Assembly: GCF_005239225.2 (NCBI RefSeq)
Contig: NC_133285.1
Span: 70,260-134,259 of the forward strand
Source: Populus alba
Lineage: Eukaryota > Streptophyta > Magnoliopsida > Malpighiales > Salicaceae
Direction of reading: 5' to 3'
Length of the DNA: 64,000 nucleotides
In this document: positions 46,849 through 58,600 of the stretch, in pieces
Numbering within the stretch: the first letter of the stretch is position 1
How the letters are laid out: each line of letters starts with the position of its first letter
The notes under the pieces: generated by a model
What the model saw: only the letters and a program-made list of their open reading frames with translations
Databases searched by the model: none
What the model was told of the DNA's origin: nothing
Translations under genes and position numbers: made by a program

Positions 46849-48957
46849 ATGGAGAGCGAGAACAAGAAGTCGGCCGTGTCGGATGTGGGAGCCTGGGCAA
46901 TGAACATCATCAGCTCAGTCGGTATTATCATGGCCAATAAGCAGCTCATGTCTGCCAACGGTTATGCTTTCGGCTTTGGTATTATTATAATTATCTCTAT
47001 CTCTAGATCTCATCATTCAATATCACAGTGATAATCAATAATTGATTGGATTCATCTGTTGAATCAATAAGTAATCGTTTTCTTTGCATTGCAGCCACAA
47101 CCCTAACGGGCTTCCACTTTACTGTAACGGCTCTTGTCGGCCTCGTTTCAAATGCTACTGGTCTCTCTGTATCAAAGCACGTCCCTATGTGGGAGCTCCT
47201 CTGGTTCTCCGTTGTTGCCAATGTCTCCATCACTGGCATGAACTTGAGTCTCATGCTTAACTCTGTCGGATTCTACCAAGTATGTTACTTAATTAACTGA
47301 ATTTCATTGTTATTGTTATTCTCAACCCAACAGCTAATCAGATCTGCTTGATTTTTTGTATTAATCTTTTTATTTAACACTCTAGAGCCTCGCATATTCA
47401 CACATCTACCATTACTAGTATATTTATCTTAATTCACCGTTGCTAAATTAATCAATTAATTGGTGTATGGTTCAGATTTCTAAGCTCAGCATGATCCCAG
47501 TGGTTTGCATAATGGAGTGGATCCTTCACAGCAAACAATACTCCAAGGAAGTCAAGCTATCTGTTCTTGTTGTGGTCATAGGTGTCGGTGTTTGCACTGT
47601 CACTGATGTCAAAGTTAATGCCAAAGGTTTTATATGCGCCTGTTTAGCTGTTTTGTCTACCTCTTTGCAACAGATTGTGAGTATTTTTTAGCATTCCTTT
47701 CGCTTTATTATTAAATACCTTGATTCCTTTTTCCCAACAACTCCCATCCCATTCTTCATGCACTCTCTTTCAAAAGCACAAATTCATGACATTTGAACTT
47801 CGATGTTTTTTAGATCTTGTAAATGATTTTGATTTAGCCTACAACTAGATGCTTCTTGTGGGAAATGAATTCCTGGAATGCACTAGCCTGTGAGATAGAG
47901 GTCAAGGATTCTAATGATTAGTAAATAGGGAATCAAGACCTTTTAATTTGTAGATATGTTTAACGAATCGGCTTAGGTTATGATAAAGTGAGAGAGAGGA
48001 GCAGGCACATTCTCATGAACAAATGTGCATGGGTTGTTTCTAATGCACTGTGGGCTAACAGGAAGAGCTTCAACAAAGTTGGAAAAATCTTGTTGCTTAA
48101 GGTTCTGAAAGAAAATATGCACAATGTGCAAGAGTCACAGCCTTCTATATTAACTGTTTTCAAGCCATGATACTGAGTGTACTGATACTGGATGAAGGTG
48201 TGGAATGTAGCCACGATATCAAAGCACATTGTCCCAAAATACAGTGTTACATCTTTATAATGTTTGTGGAACAAATTTTCATTCATTTCATTTTTCTTTG
48301 CGGAACAGACTATTGGTTCCTTGCAGAAGAAGTACTCAATTGGATCTTTCGAGCTGCTGAGCAGGACCGCACCAATTCAAGCCGTCTCCCTCCTTATTCT
48401 TGGTCCATTCATTGATTACTACCTTAATGGAAAATTCATCACAAACTATAAGTTATCTTCTGGTGCCATTGTAAGCTCATTCTTAATTCCATCTCTATTC
48501 TAGTCAATGGATTTCTTTGTGTTTCACAGCATCATTTGTACTCTGGAACAAACCTTGCCAACTTTTTTAAGCTAATAGGTAGTTTGAATTTTTGCAGTTG
48601 TTTATAATTCTTTCATGCTCCCTAGCTGTGTTCTGCAATGTGAGCCAGTACCTCTGCATTGGAAGATTCTCAGCTACATCCTTCCAGGTTTTAGGTCACA
48701 TGAAAACAATCTGCGTTCTCACACTGGGGTGGCTCCTTTTTGACTCTGAGTTGACTTTCAAGAACATTATGGGGATGTTTATTGCAGTTCTTGGTATGGT
48801 TGTTTATAGTTGGGCAGTGGAGGCTGAAAAGAGGTCGAATGCCAAGACCACATCATATACAAAGAACAGTTTGACAGAAGAGGAAATCAGACTTCTGAAG
48901 GAGGGAGTGGAAAGCATGCCTCTGAAGGATGTGGAACTTGCAGAGTCCAAGGAGTAG
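46849..48957 (+). CDS. URGT: URGT-type UDP-rhamnose/UDP-galactose transporter, 5 exons
   Basis: Exons: 46849-46978, 47095-47279, 47476-47676, 48309-48470, 48598-48957; 1038 nt, 345 aa, phases consistent. It is hydrophobic throughout with about ten predicted membrane spans, as in the drug/metabolite transporter (TPT/NST) fold. Hallmarks: [86 protein letters not shown], then a charged cytosolic tail ([13 protein letters not shown]). The sequence follows Arabidopsis URGT1/URGT2 (At1g76670/At1g21070, recalled) almost residue for residue, so it most likely imports UDP-Rha/UDP-Gal into the Golgi lumen for cell-wall pectin and glycan synthesis. Start chosen at the first ATG, matching the family N-terminus. 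Intact. Confidence 0.93.
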
Positions 48958-50389
48958 GCCTGCTTGCAATTGACTGGGAATATAGGTATTTTTATTTGTT
49001 TCACTTCAGCATGGTTGGCATCTTTGCCTCATTTATGGCATTGCATGACCGGTCTCCATCAGCTGACCACCCTCACACATAATCTTAGAAATTGTGTTCT
49101 ATCTCTGTAAACCATATGTTCTTTTATTAATCATTGCTTTTCATTTAAATTATTTTTTTGTATGTGGAAAGAGATTGGCAGTGGAACCAAGATGTGATGA
49201 ACTGTAAACTTCATATATATTAGTAAAAGAGCTCTTGGTAAGCAATAGAATTATGTCTTCCGATATAAACCATTTATGTTTTTGCCGGATGTGGTGTCTG
49301 GTTGTTCTTTGCCAGAGCTTGAACAAAAGATCGCAGCGACGTAGAAAGTAAAAATATCGTGTCAAACTTGCGTGGATGTATTTACCTATTTGGAGCTCAT
49401 TCCAGATATTTCATTATCATGTATTACCATTAATGGAGGCGATGTTTTTGTCCTTTCCTTCCCATCCTAAACAACATTGGGATAGAGGAAGTTCCAAAAT
49501 CCCTGTACTGTGACCAATATTCATTAGCATCCTTGTTGCGTTACCAGAGTGCTCAGGAATGCATGGATCTGCAACCAAATCCACAGTCATGATTCTCATG
49601 AAGTGGTTTGAGTCGGTTATCTTAAGTGACTCGGACGTCGGTTATCTTCTTTGCTTTGTATGTTTGTTTCTTTTCGGTGTGGCATCGCAAAATTCTCCTG
49701 GTACTCTTTGCAGGTTTGTATTCTCAGGCGCAGCTACTTTCCGTTGGTTTTCAAGTGAAAAGTGTATGATACTCAAAGTGCACGGGCTTATCTTGCATCT
49801 GGGGGTTTTGCAGCACAGAAGTGAAGTCCTTTTGTGAAACTATGATCACTAATAAGTCGCCTTAAAAAAAAGACGGTTTTGGTGTGGCTTCTGCTTTGCG
49901 TCTTCCGGTCATGTCTCGTGCGGCACGCTTCTCTGTTCTAGTATCGGTACATGGGTCATACACTCATGTGCACATGTATGTATCTATCTTGCCCATGTGC
50001 ACGATGGATAAGCATGTGATGGTAATGGATGATACATCAGCTTCAAGGAATGAAATTGCATGATCATAGCTGGCAGGAAGTCCGGGGCCTCGTGGCATGG
50101 TTCCTGCTTTCATGGGAAATCATGTGAAAAGGGTTTCCTTGATTGCTTTCGCTGATTGTACGATGTAGTGTTGTGCAATCAAACTGTGATTGATTAGTAT
50201 TTTAGTATATAAAAATAAATATAAAAGTATTTATTGAAGGGATAGAAATAACAATATAAAATAAAGGATATAAATGTGTTTGTTAAATGGATGAAGACGA
50301 AAACAGTATTAAAATGCTTTTCTTTTAAAACAAAAGGTAAATACATCTTTTATTTCTTTTCTTACAAAAAATACTAATTGATTTACTGT
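48958..50389. other. Downstream flank of the URGT-like gene
   Basis: The 3' UTR probably ends within about 200 bp (T-rich, near 49100-49160). The rest has moderate base composition with short chance ORFs; I recognise no gene, RNA or repeat. Confidence 0.5.
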
Positions 50390-51700
50390 GTCCCTAGACA
50401 CAGGCGTTCTTATTATTTATTGTAGTGTTTTTTATAATTTTACCCTTATGAAAAAAAAATGAAATACGCTTTCAATTAGGGTACAATTATCTTTTCTAGA
50501 TGATGTATTAGTCCTTTTCAAATTGATTGGAAGTAATTTGGCCTGGACCTCGTTTTTTAGTACAGTTAAATAATTGTTTTACCCTTGAGAGCAAAAAAAT
50601 ATGTAGTTTTCAAACGGGAACTTTTCAATCTTTTTCAAAAATCTTACACTGTTAAGTTAAGGTCATACCTTAAAAGGAGAAAAGTAAAATGAACATGCAA
50701 GGGGAGCTTCTACATCTTTTCCTTTTAAAAAGTCATGAAATTTCAAAACTACCCTTAGAATCCAAAAAAATATAATAAGGTTAGCTTCAAGGGTATCTTC
50801 ATCCTTTTCTTTTGATTTTGTTGTTATTTTTTTAGTCTGGTTATGGGTTATTTGGTAATTTTATGTTATTAAATATTATTAAAAAAATATTTGACATGTG
50901 ATGGCCTCTGCACCATTTAGGTGATGCGTGAGGTCCTTTCTGGTTACCGAAAACCTGCTTCCATAACAATATTAGGAGCGATGAGTTGTCATCTTTCTAG
51001 TGATGTGGCACGTGTTATCGTTGGAGGTTTGATTAGGTTGTTGTGAGTTTTGTTCTTTCTCATCCTCCTCTCTCATTTCCTAGAAATTCACGCGTCCTCT
51101 AGTTTGTGATTTGATAGATTTTGGCTTTTTTTTTTATCATTGTTTATTGAGTTTTGATGCTTTAATTTTATCCTTGAGTATTTTATTCAATTTGTTTTTT
51201 TAATCCAATTTGATCCATTTGTTTTTGATTGCTCTATTTCTATGTTTTAATATTTTCTTTATTATTATTTTTTTGCAATTTTTTGCCTTCCAATTTTATT
51301 GCATTTGTTTTCTTAATCTATTTTTCGTCCTCATTCTTTTTTATTGCTATATTCTTTTTATTTTTTCTGATTTTTTTTTTTCAATTTTATCCCTAAACAT
51401 TTAATTTCATTTGGTTTAAGTTCAATTTTGGTTCTCATTTTTTCAATTACTTTATATATATATATATATATATTGTTACATTTTTGTTTTTTAATTTATC
51501 CCCTGATTATTCTCTTTCATTTTTTATACCATATTTGGTTTGTATTGTTTTGGTTTTTAATTGTTTTACGGTTGAATATTTTACTTTGTTATTTTTTTTG
51601 TGATTACCTTCCAAGAGGGCAATCCTTTATTGAATTTTTTTTCAAACTCATAATTTGACATTTTATTATTAAGCCCTTGTCTTCATTTTTTGTTCCACTT
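50390..51700 (-). repeat. A/T-asymmetric dispersed repeat, copy B (inverted relative to copy A)
   Basis: The reverse complement matches 20390-21490 block by block: the end CCTAGACACA (50393), the CATGTTCATTTT segment (complement near 50685), CTTAGAATCC near 50755, a GC-richer core (50900-51080) and the T-rich block with CTTAATCTATTTTT.GTCCTC near 51310. No coding frame of note. Confidence 0.6.
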
Positions 51701-52790
51701 TCATTTATGTTGCGTGATCTTGATCTCATATCTCAATTAATAGGTTAGTCAAGTTAATCATGATTGATTCAGATTTTTTTACTCTTTTTTTTTTTTTGCA
51801 ATTTCATTCTTTGGTGTTAAATTATTGGCTTTTGAACTATGTGATTTTTTTCATTTTTTTTTTTTGTTAAGTTATTTTAAGTGTGAATTAGCCAAGTTAA
51901 CTTGCATTTTTTTACCCAGTTCTTTTTATTTGACTTTGGTCTTTCTTGCTAGGTGCCTTTTTTGAAAGTCTAATTTTTTTTAATCCCGGTCTTATATCCT
52001 AAGTGGCAGGATGGTTGAGTTAACCTAGGTGGACTCAATTTTTTTTTCTCATTTTTTTAATGATTTTTTTTTATTTCATTATTTTACATTAAATTATTTT
52101 ACCTTGAACTTTGTTATTTTTTTGCATCTCTTATTGTTCGTTATTTCGAGAGCAGATTAGCCAAGCTAACTTGGATCAATTTACATTTTCTTTCTTAATG
52201 TTTTTTTGTTTAACTTTGGTCTTTTTTGTTAAGTCCTTCTTTAGTGAGTTTATTTTTTTTTTATCTCAATCTCACGTCGCAAGTGACAAGTTAGTCGAGT
52301 TAACTGGAGTTGGCTCAAATATTTTTTTCCTTGATTTTTTATGATTTTTTTTTAATTTTATGTTTTTACATTAAATTATTTGCCCATGAGCTTTATTTTT
52401 TTTTTCACTTTTTTTTTGTTTGTTTATTTTGAGAGCAAGTTGGTAGAGTTAATCTGGTTTAGCTCAGGTTTCTTTTTACATTTTTTTATTGAACTTTGAT
52501 TTTTTTGCTAGGTCCTACTTTTAAAATTCTTTTTTTTCTATCCTTGTCTCGTATTAAGGGTTATGGGTTTGTCAAGTAAGCTTGAGTTGACTCGGGTTTT
52601 CTTATTTAATGTTATATTGTTGTTTATTTTTTCTTGTTTTCATATGTGAAATTAGGTTATTAGATCTTTAACTTTTCAATTTCTTTTCACTTTTCTTTAT
52701 GCAGGTTGTTTTAATCTCAAATCTCGAGTTGTGTTTTAGTAAATTTAACCTAATTTATCTCGGATTATGGTCGCTGAATATTATTTTTTA
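51700..52790. repeat. Diverged tandem repeat, ~220-280 bp unit, T-rich
   Basis: Each unit pairs a T-run block with a motif like AG.(C/T)(A/G)AGTTAA(C/T)..G, e.g. TTAGTCAAGTTAATC (51745), GCCAAGTTAACTTG (51890), GTTGAGTTAACCTAG (52012), GCCAAGCTAACTTGG (52157), GTCGAGTTAACTGG (52290), GTAGAGTTAATCTGG (52443), GTCAAGTAAGCTTGAG (52570), with intervening TTTGGTCTTT.TTGCTAAGTCC. At least five degenerate units, probably part of the same larger repeat as copy B. Confidence 0.6.
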
Positions 52791-54204
52791 GCATTGAAAA
52801 AATTTGGCCTGATCAACAACATAACACAAGCCATCTATGTAATTATTCAAAAAACCAATCCCTCTAGTAACATTATTGTGCCCCAAGAAATATATTACTA
52901 TTCATTACAATAGTGTGATTACTATTTTTTATCTTTTGTCCTCACTTCGGGGGTAAGGTGGCCTTTTCATTATGATATAAATGTTTTTAGAGGATTATGC
53001 AGGGTTATTTTTGTATTTGAGCTTTTTATGCACGGTAAAATTACTAAAGTAATATTTGAATAAAATAATTCAATTCCTTCCACACAAGCATTTTCATTAT
53101 GGATAACTATTCAACTTTCGAACAATCCTTTCTAAAAAAAAGAGTGTATGTATAATAATTTTGCTGGCATTGGTTGATGAAAACAAAGACATCGTCGATG
53201 TTGTGAAGTTTAGCTTTTGAATTAATTTCAATCAAACCATAATGGAGATCTATTTTGATTTATCTGTCAATCATACCAATAGCATTTAAATAAAAATACT
53301 ATATTCTGCTTATTATGATATTACAATTCAATTACCAACACAAAAAAATAAGAGGGTAGTTGTTTGTTTGCAGGAAAAAATGGGATAAGAAAGAATGAGA
53401 AGTGGGGGGGGAGAAGGGTCGATCGTCGAGTCATAAATTAAATATTACCGATGACATGACCGACATAATTATTCCATTAATAACTTTGTCAGTCGTTTTT
53501 TTGGTAAAAATATCGTGTCATCGTATGATTTGCCTTTTATAAATCCCACTGTAATACCCTTCATAATTTCCTTGGTATATACCGAGAAAATTTTTTCATC
53601 AACATATTTACAAATATACTTTACCATCGGGTTAATTTTGTTGATAATGTGGTTTGTAAAAGCTATGCGTCATCGTGTTGTTTGAATTTTATTTTTTTTC
53701 ACTATAATTTCCTTGATATATACCGAGAAAATTTTTTAATTAGTGTTTATCAATGAATACATAGAAGAAAGATTGTGTCGGTAAAAGTCATCGCAATATA
53801 TTTTGATATTTCCATTTATATTTGTTAATTTTTTTTAGTAGTGGATGCAGTAATAAACTAACTAGATAGGAAAAAACCACTGCACAACCATATTGCATGC
53901 TGCCAATGATATAGATTCATATTTGTAAATGTAAAAAAAGGCTAAATAGTTTACATATATAAACCTATAATTAGAAAGAAATTGGATCAGATTGACAAGC
54001 TGTTAATTTTTTCAGTCTAATTTGTTGCGAGATATATATGACTTCACTTCTAGGTTAATCACGAAATGCTTTAGAAATTAATTAAGTACTTAGCTATCTA
54101 ATTAATTTCCAAATTAAAAGGGATATGTATGTATGTATGAAGCAGACGTACAACGAAAATACAAGACCCCTAAAACTCACGGGCCGGCTTTATATATGTA
54201 TCGA
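52791..54204. other. Intergenic AT-rich DNA with a CACTA-like fragment
   Basis: No gene seen. The only recognised structure is the CACTA-like fragment at 53430-53845. Bases 53846-54204 are the downstream flank of the leftward SAUR-like gene. Confidence 0.5.
53430..53845 (-). mobile_element. Fragment of a CACTA (En/Spm-like) DNA transposon end
   Basis: The right edge, read on the minus strand, is CACTACTAAAAAAAATTAAC, a typical CACTA terminus. Inside are subterminal repeats of the TATACCGA/TCGGTAAAA type: TTACCGATG (53446), ATATACCGAGAAAATTTTTT twice (53577 and 53716) and GTCGGTAAAAG (53778). The opposite terminus and transposase are not found; a CACTATAATTTCC at 53700 might be a nested end. 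Confidence 0.5.
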
Positions 54205-54630
54205 TCATGAATGAGAATATTGGCAAGGTGGGATATTTAGAAGCGGAGGAGGAGAAGGATATTTATGGTGGGCGGCACTGGAGTGGAAGGTGGAAATGAG
54301 ATCAGGAAGTTGCATGTAATGTGCTGTGGGATTACCAGTCTTAAGGAGGTGAAGAAGGTATTGGAAGAGATGGATCTCGCAGGCAATCCTTAATGCCCCA
54401 TCGTAAGCGTAACCATGCTCCTGTTCTGATAGACGGAGCAGGTCTTCGAATAGAGGATGGTTTAAGAAATGAGCTTCCATCTCAAACCTGCACTGAACAT
54501 TGTCTCTCCCAACGCACACTCGAACGTGGCCCTCGGGTGGGGGTAGTGCCAGCTGATCTTCAGCTGAGTCGTCTGCGGACGGGAACCCTTTTGTTCCGCA
54601 GCACCATAGCTTTCTAACGATTCCACTCAT
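54205..54630 (-). CDS. SAUR-like auxin-responsive protein, intronless
   Basis: 141 aa from ATG at 54630. It has a basic, Cys-containing N-terminus (MSGIVRKLWCCGTKG), an acidic spacer, then the SAUR domain at about residues 32-100: PPEGHVRVCVGRDN, CRFEMEAHFLNHPLFEDLL, LSEQEHGYAYDGALRIACEI, FQYLLHLLKTG. The tail (to 141) is His/Ser/Pro-rich. SAURs are small plant proteins that inhibit PP2C.D phosphatases and promote acid growth by activating plasma-membrane H+-ATPase; the exact subfamily is uncertain. Lack of introns fits the family. A TATA box lies 163 bp upstream. The frame is intact. Confidence 0.9.
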   Translation of the reverse strand: MSGIVRKLWCCGTKGFPSADDSAEDQLALPPPEGHVRVCVGRDNVQCRFEMEAHFLNHPLFEDLLRLSEQEHGYAYDGALRIACEIHLFQYLLHLLKTGNPTAHYMQLPDLISTFHSSAAHHKYPSPPPLLNIPPCQYSHS

Positions 54631-54792
54631 TAGAAGTAATCTTAATCAGTCTCGCTTGATTCGATGACTAAGAATCGATTGCTTGCCCTTAATTTCTTGC
54701 TCAATCCTTTGATCCTATGCTGTATGCTACTACACTTGATTGATGAAGAAGAAATCGATGACAGTTGAAAGGAACCCAAGGAGAGGATGGCA

Positions 54793-54799
54793 ATTTATA
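54793..54799 (-). promoter_or_regulatory. TATA box of the SAUR-like gene
   Basis: Minus strand CTATAAATTG, 163 bases before the ATG, leaving room for a leader of about 130 bases. It is the only clear TATA match in the upstream region. Confidence 0.6.
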
Positions 54800-55685
54800 G
54801 ACGACCTGGCAAATTGAAGGCCAATTATGAGTGCATGGTCAATATCATAATATAATATAATAAACAAATTAAACACACATGGTATTCGGCCAGCGGTGGA
54901 GCTAGCTGAGGTGATCTGGTAATTAATTAGCTTCAGTGTGAAACTGGAAGAGCGGTCCTCAACCCAGCCTATACAATGTGCAACTGCGCATGTATTAATT
55001 AATTTGTTTGGTACGTAACAGAAAGGAAGTGAAGGCCAGCTAGGAACCGCGTAAAGAGCGCGGTGAGAAAATGCACAAGGTATGGCATGCTTTAATTAAT
55101 TTGAAACTGCAATGATTATTATTTATAGTTTTTTCCCCTCTTAAGAAAAGCATTTCTTCCATATTCCATTTCACTAATACATTGAATCTCTATTGGGTCA
55201 CCCAGGAAAGTAATATATATATATATATATATATATATAGACCACCTCCACTACTCCGCCGGAGACACCTCTCAGTCCCATGTACTTTTTTATTTTATGA
55301 ATGCCTTGTCATCCGTGTGTCCAAGTCAAACCCCCCTAAAATTTATCATCTGAATGCCTTGTCGATCATTATTTGGTTTTTCATCCACCTCTACACAACA
55401 CAGAGAAGCCTTTTAATCAAGCAAGGGCAAGGTCCAGAAAGGCCCGTTCATAATGTTACATTTTAGGAGGAAATGAGCCCTTAGAACACTGCAATAGAGA
55501 GGGCCGAGCCCACATCTATAATAAGAAAGATACAAGAAGGAAACACACGGCCCAAACAAATAATGGGTAGAGGAGAGGAGAGGGAGTCCAAGCAGTGGTG
55601 AGCGGTGCGAAGTGTGAATTGTGAAGAGAAGACTGGGTTGAGAAAGAGGAAAGGAATTCTGAATAGTTTTGGGGAAGTAGTGGCG
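54800..55685. other. Divergent intergenic region, SAUR-like (-) and coiled-coil gene (+)
   Basis: Shared upstream region of two divergent genes. It includes an (AT)n tract at 55208-55240 and a purine-rich leader (GGAGAGGAGAGGGAG, 55572) just before the coiled-coil gene start. No other gene recognised. Confidence 0.55.
55208..55240. repeat. (AT)n microsatellite
   Basis: About 16 AT units, 450 bp upstream of the coiled-coil gene start. Confidence 0.95.
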
Positions 55686-58600
55686 ATGATGATGGAGGAG
55701 GAGGATGGCATGGATTCTCTGTTTGAGGGAATGGTCTTGTTTACACCTCATCAATTCACTGATGAACAACCTCATCAGCAACTTGTTGAAGATCCTCTTA
55801 AGCATCCTGAAGAATCTCAATCTGATGATACAGTTAATAATAATAGCAACAATACTTTAGCAGAAGCAGGAGCAAGTGCAGAAGAAGCATCTCATCATCA
55901 ACAGTTGTCAGAGCCCCTCGATGAGAACCTTTTCTCTTCCCTTCAAACCCTAACCCAGTCCCAGTCCCAGTCCCAATCGGATCCAATTTCCCCTTCTCCT
56001 ACTACTGATCCAACTACTCAGATTTCTTCTGCTTCTAGAAAGAAAAGGAGAGCTTCCTTCAGGATCGGCTATGCCAGAGATCGCACCTATCCTCCCGATC
56101 TCAACAACCACAATGATGATGATGGCCATGATGCTGATAAGAATGAAGACGATGCCTCTCAATCCCCATCATCTATTGTTGCCAATCCTATTGATACTTC
56201 CCTCTCAGATTCACAATTCAAAAATAAGAAAGATGAAACCTTGTCCCAATTTGACCACCTTAAGTCCCAGATTTCTGAGAAGCTAGACGCTGCTCGGCTC
56301 TTGATTGCCTCTGTTTCTTCCGCCCGCAAGGATTCCATCTCAAGGAGAAGAAAAGCTGCTGAGGATCTCAATTTAGCATCTGCCAATCACGCCCACTTAG
56401 AACAGCAGTTGGAGGTTGCTTGTGAGGCCGAAGATTTCGAGACCGCAGAAAGGATTAGCGACAGCCTTGCTTCTGCTGAGAAGGAGAAACAAACTCTACT
56501 CCTTGCTCTCAAAGACGCTGAAGCTCACTGTGATACCATCGACTCTCAGATGTACCATGCTCTTGACTCCCAGATTGCTGCTGAGCAAGAATGCGCTTCT
56601 CTTCTTCAACATTTCGCTAAGGTCACTACCACATTACTGTTACTTTAAAAAAAGACTATTTGTTTTTATCAATTCCATTCTATGTAAATGTAAAACACCT
56701 AATAGAACTGCCTTAAGGAAATAATCATCACTGCCCCTGCATATAATGCCTAAATCATCCCTTCCTTTTCTCCTAGGATGCAGAAAATAATGCAGATTTA
56801 GTCTTGAAGAATGCACAGATACTTTCTTCAAAAGAAATCGATGATTGGTTTTCATCCTCCCAAGTCTTGGAGGCCAAGAAAATCGAATTAGATATTGAGT
56901 CACATTTCATAAATGAAGCACGCTCGCGGGTGAGTGATTCCATCCAGCATTCAGTTGAGGACGATAGGAATGAGAAAGAAATTCTCTGTAAGAAAAAGGA
57001 CGTGCTCGCTAAGGAACTCGACCATCTTCTCGATTTAGTCAAACAGAAGGAAATGGAGATAGATGAGAATGATACTAGAATCAAAGCAGTTGATGAGAGG
57101 ATTGCTGCTGTGGTCTCTGATTTCAAGGAGATTCAATCAAGCATTAATGCAAAGTTTGATGACTTGCAATCACGCCTTTCTCAGATGCATCTGCAGAGTG
57201 AAGCATTATCGACAAAAAGAAAGGAAATTGATAGGTTCCTTACTGAAGAGGAAGAACGTGGGGCTAAGCTAAGGGAATTAGTCAGGGTTTCAGAAGATGA
57301 AGCAAAAGTCTACCAGGAAGTTGTTGTGCTGAGAAAAGGCCTCAAGTCGTCTATTTTGAAATCCAGGGAAGAAAAGTTGAGGCTGGCAAAGACCGAGGAG
57401 GAGCTTACCTTGGATGTACAGATGCTCCAACAGGAAGTTTCTGCTGCAAGAGGTTCCCTGCAGGTGGGTTTTACTTTCCAAATGTTTCATGATTTTTTGT
57501 TTCTTTCTTCCAAAAATACATGGAAACAAGTAGATCTCTTTATTTTATTTATTTATTTATTTTGTAAGGGTGTTAAATTTCTGTGCAAGCATGTCTATCT
57601 CGCAAAAGATAAATCTTGGGCTTTTCTACTTGAGCAACCTGTGACAATCTAGTCTTTCTAGATTCATGCATTATTTTTTGTAAATTTAATATGACTAAGT
57701 TGTTGAAATATTACAGAAGGTCCCTCTACTAGTCTTGCATGGTTTATCAAGTATAATATAGTTGGTTAGAATAAAGATTCTCTTTCTAAAGTGACTTCTT
57801 TACTCTGAAAAAACTATACCAAGATTGTTTAGTTCATGAATCTATCCTGGGGAGCCAAACAAAAAATAATCTTCAGAATCATTTTAGCTGATGGGAAAAG
57901 TTTGGAATTTATAGGTGTTTACTTGGGCTTAGAGTTGTCTAAGTTAGTATGTTCATGTATCAGAAGAGTACATGAGCTATGGATCCATACAAAAAGTTAT
58001 ATTGATGCGTCTAACTCTAGTTTTTCTAAGTAGAAGAGGTTGTCCACAAGTATAGATTCCACCTGGCCGGCACTTCATTGCACTTTATTGTTAGTCTTTT
58101 CAATTACATTCTCGAAAACTTAAGCCAGAGGAAGTATTTTTCCATGATCAAATATTGACATGTCCAAGCCGATCATTTGCCAATTCAATTAACTCTATGT
58201 TTCAAAATTTTCACTGAAACTATATCATTTATTATAACTCCTGACAAGATAATACAAGAGAAATTCTGAAATGTTTTCTATATTTTTCACTAAGAGAGTT
58301 ACAATATATATATACATCAAGAAGTATCAAAATCCCTTAATTCTAGGATCTAATAAACATAATCAGATACTTTAATACTAGGCCTAGACAATAATTGAGA
58401 TCTTTAGAGAGAATCAAGGGATATACAGCTATAACAGAAATTAAACAAAGAAAGAAGAATATAGTGACAGCTATGAAAGAAATAGAATAAGAAAAAGAAG
58501 AATATACTGACAGCACTGACAGCTATTAAAGAAATGAAATAAAGGAGAATATATTGACATCCCCCCTCAAATTGATGCGGGTAGATCGAACAACATCAAT

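Noticed and set aside
49559..49837. 92-codon + strand frame downstream of the URGT-like gene
   Set aside because: No recognisable domain, no promoter context, Cys/Phe-rich as expected from random T-rich sequence.
51210..51658. Strongly hydrophobic frames suggesting membrane proteins
   Set aside because: Translation of T-rich repeat copy B.
54393..54617. + strand frame opposite the SAUR-like gene
   Set aside because: Antisense shadow of a well-supported gene.
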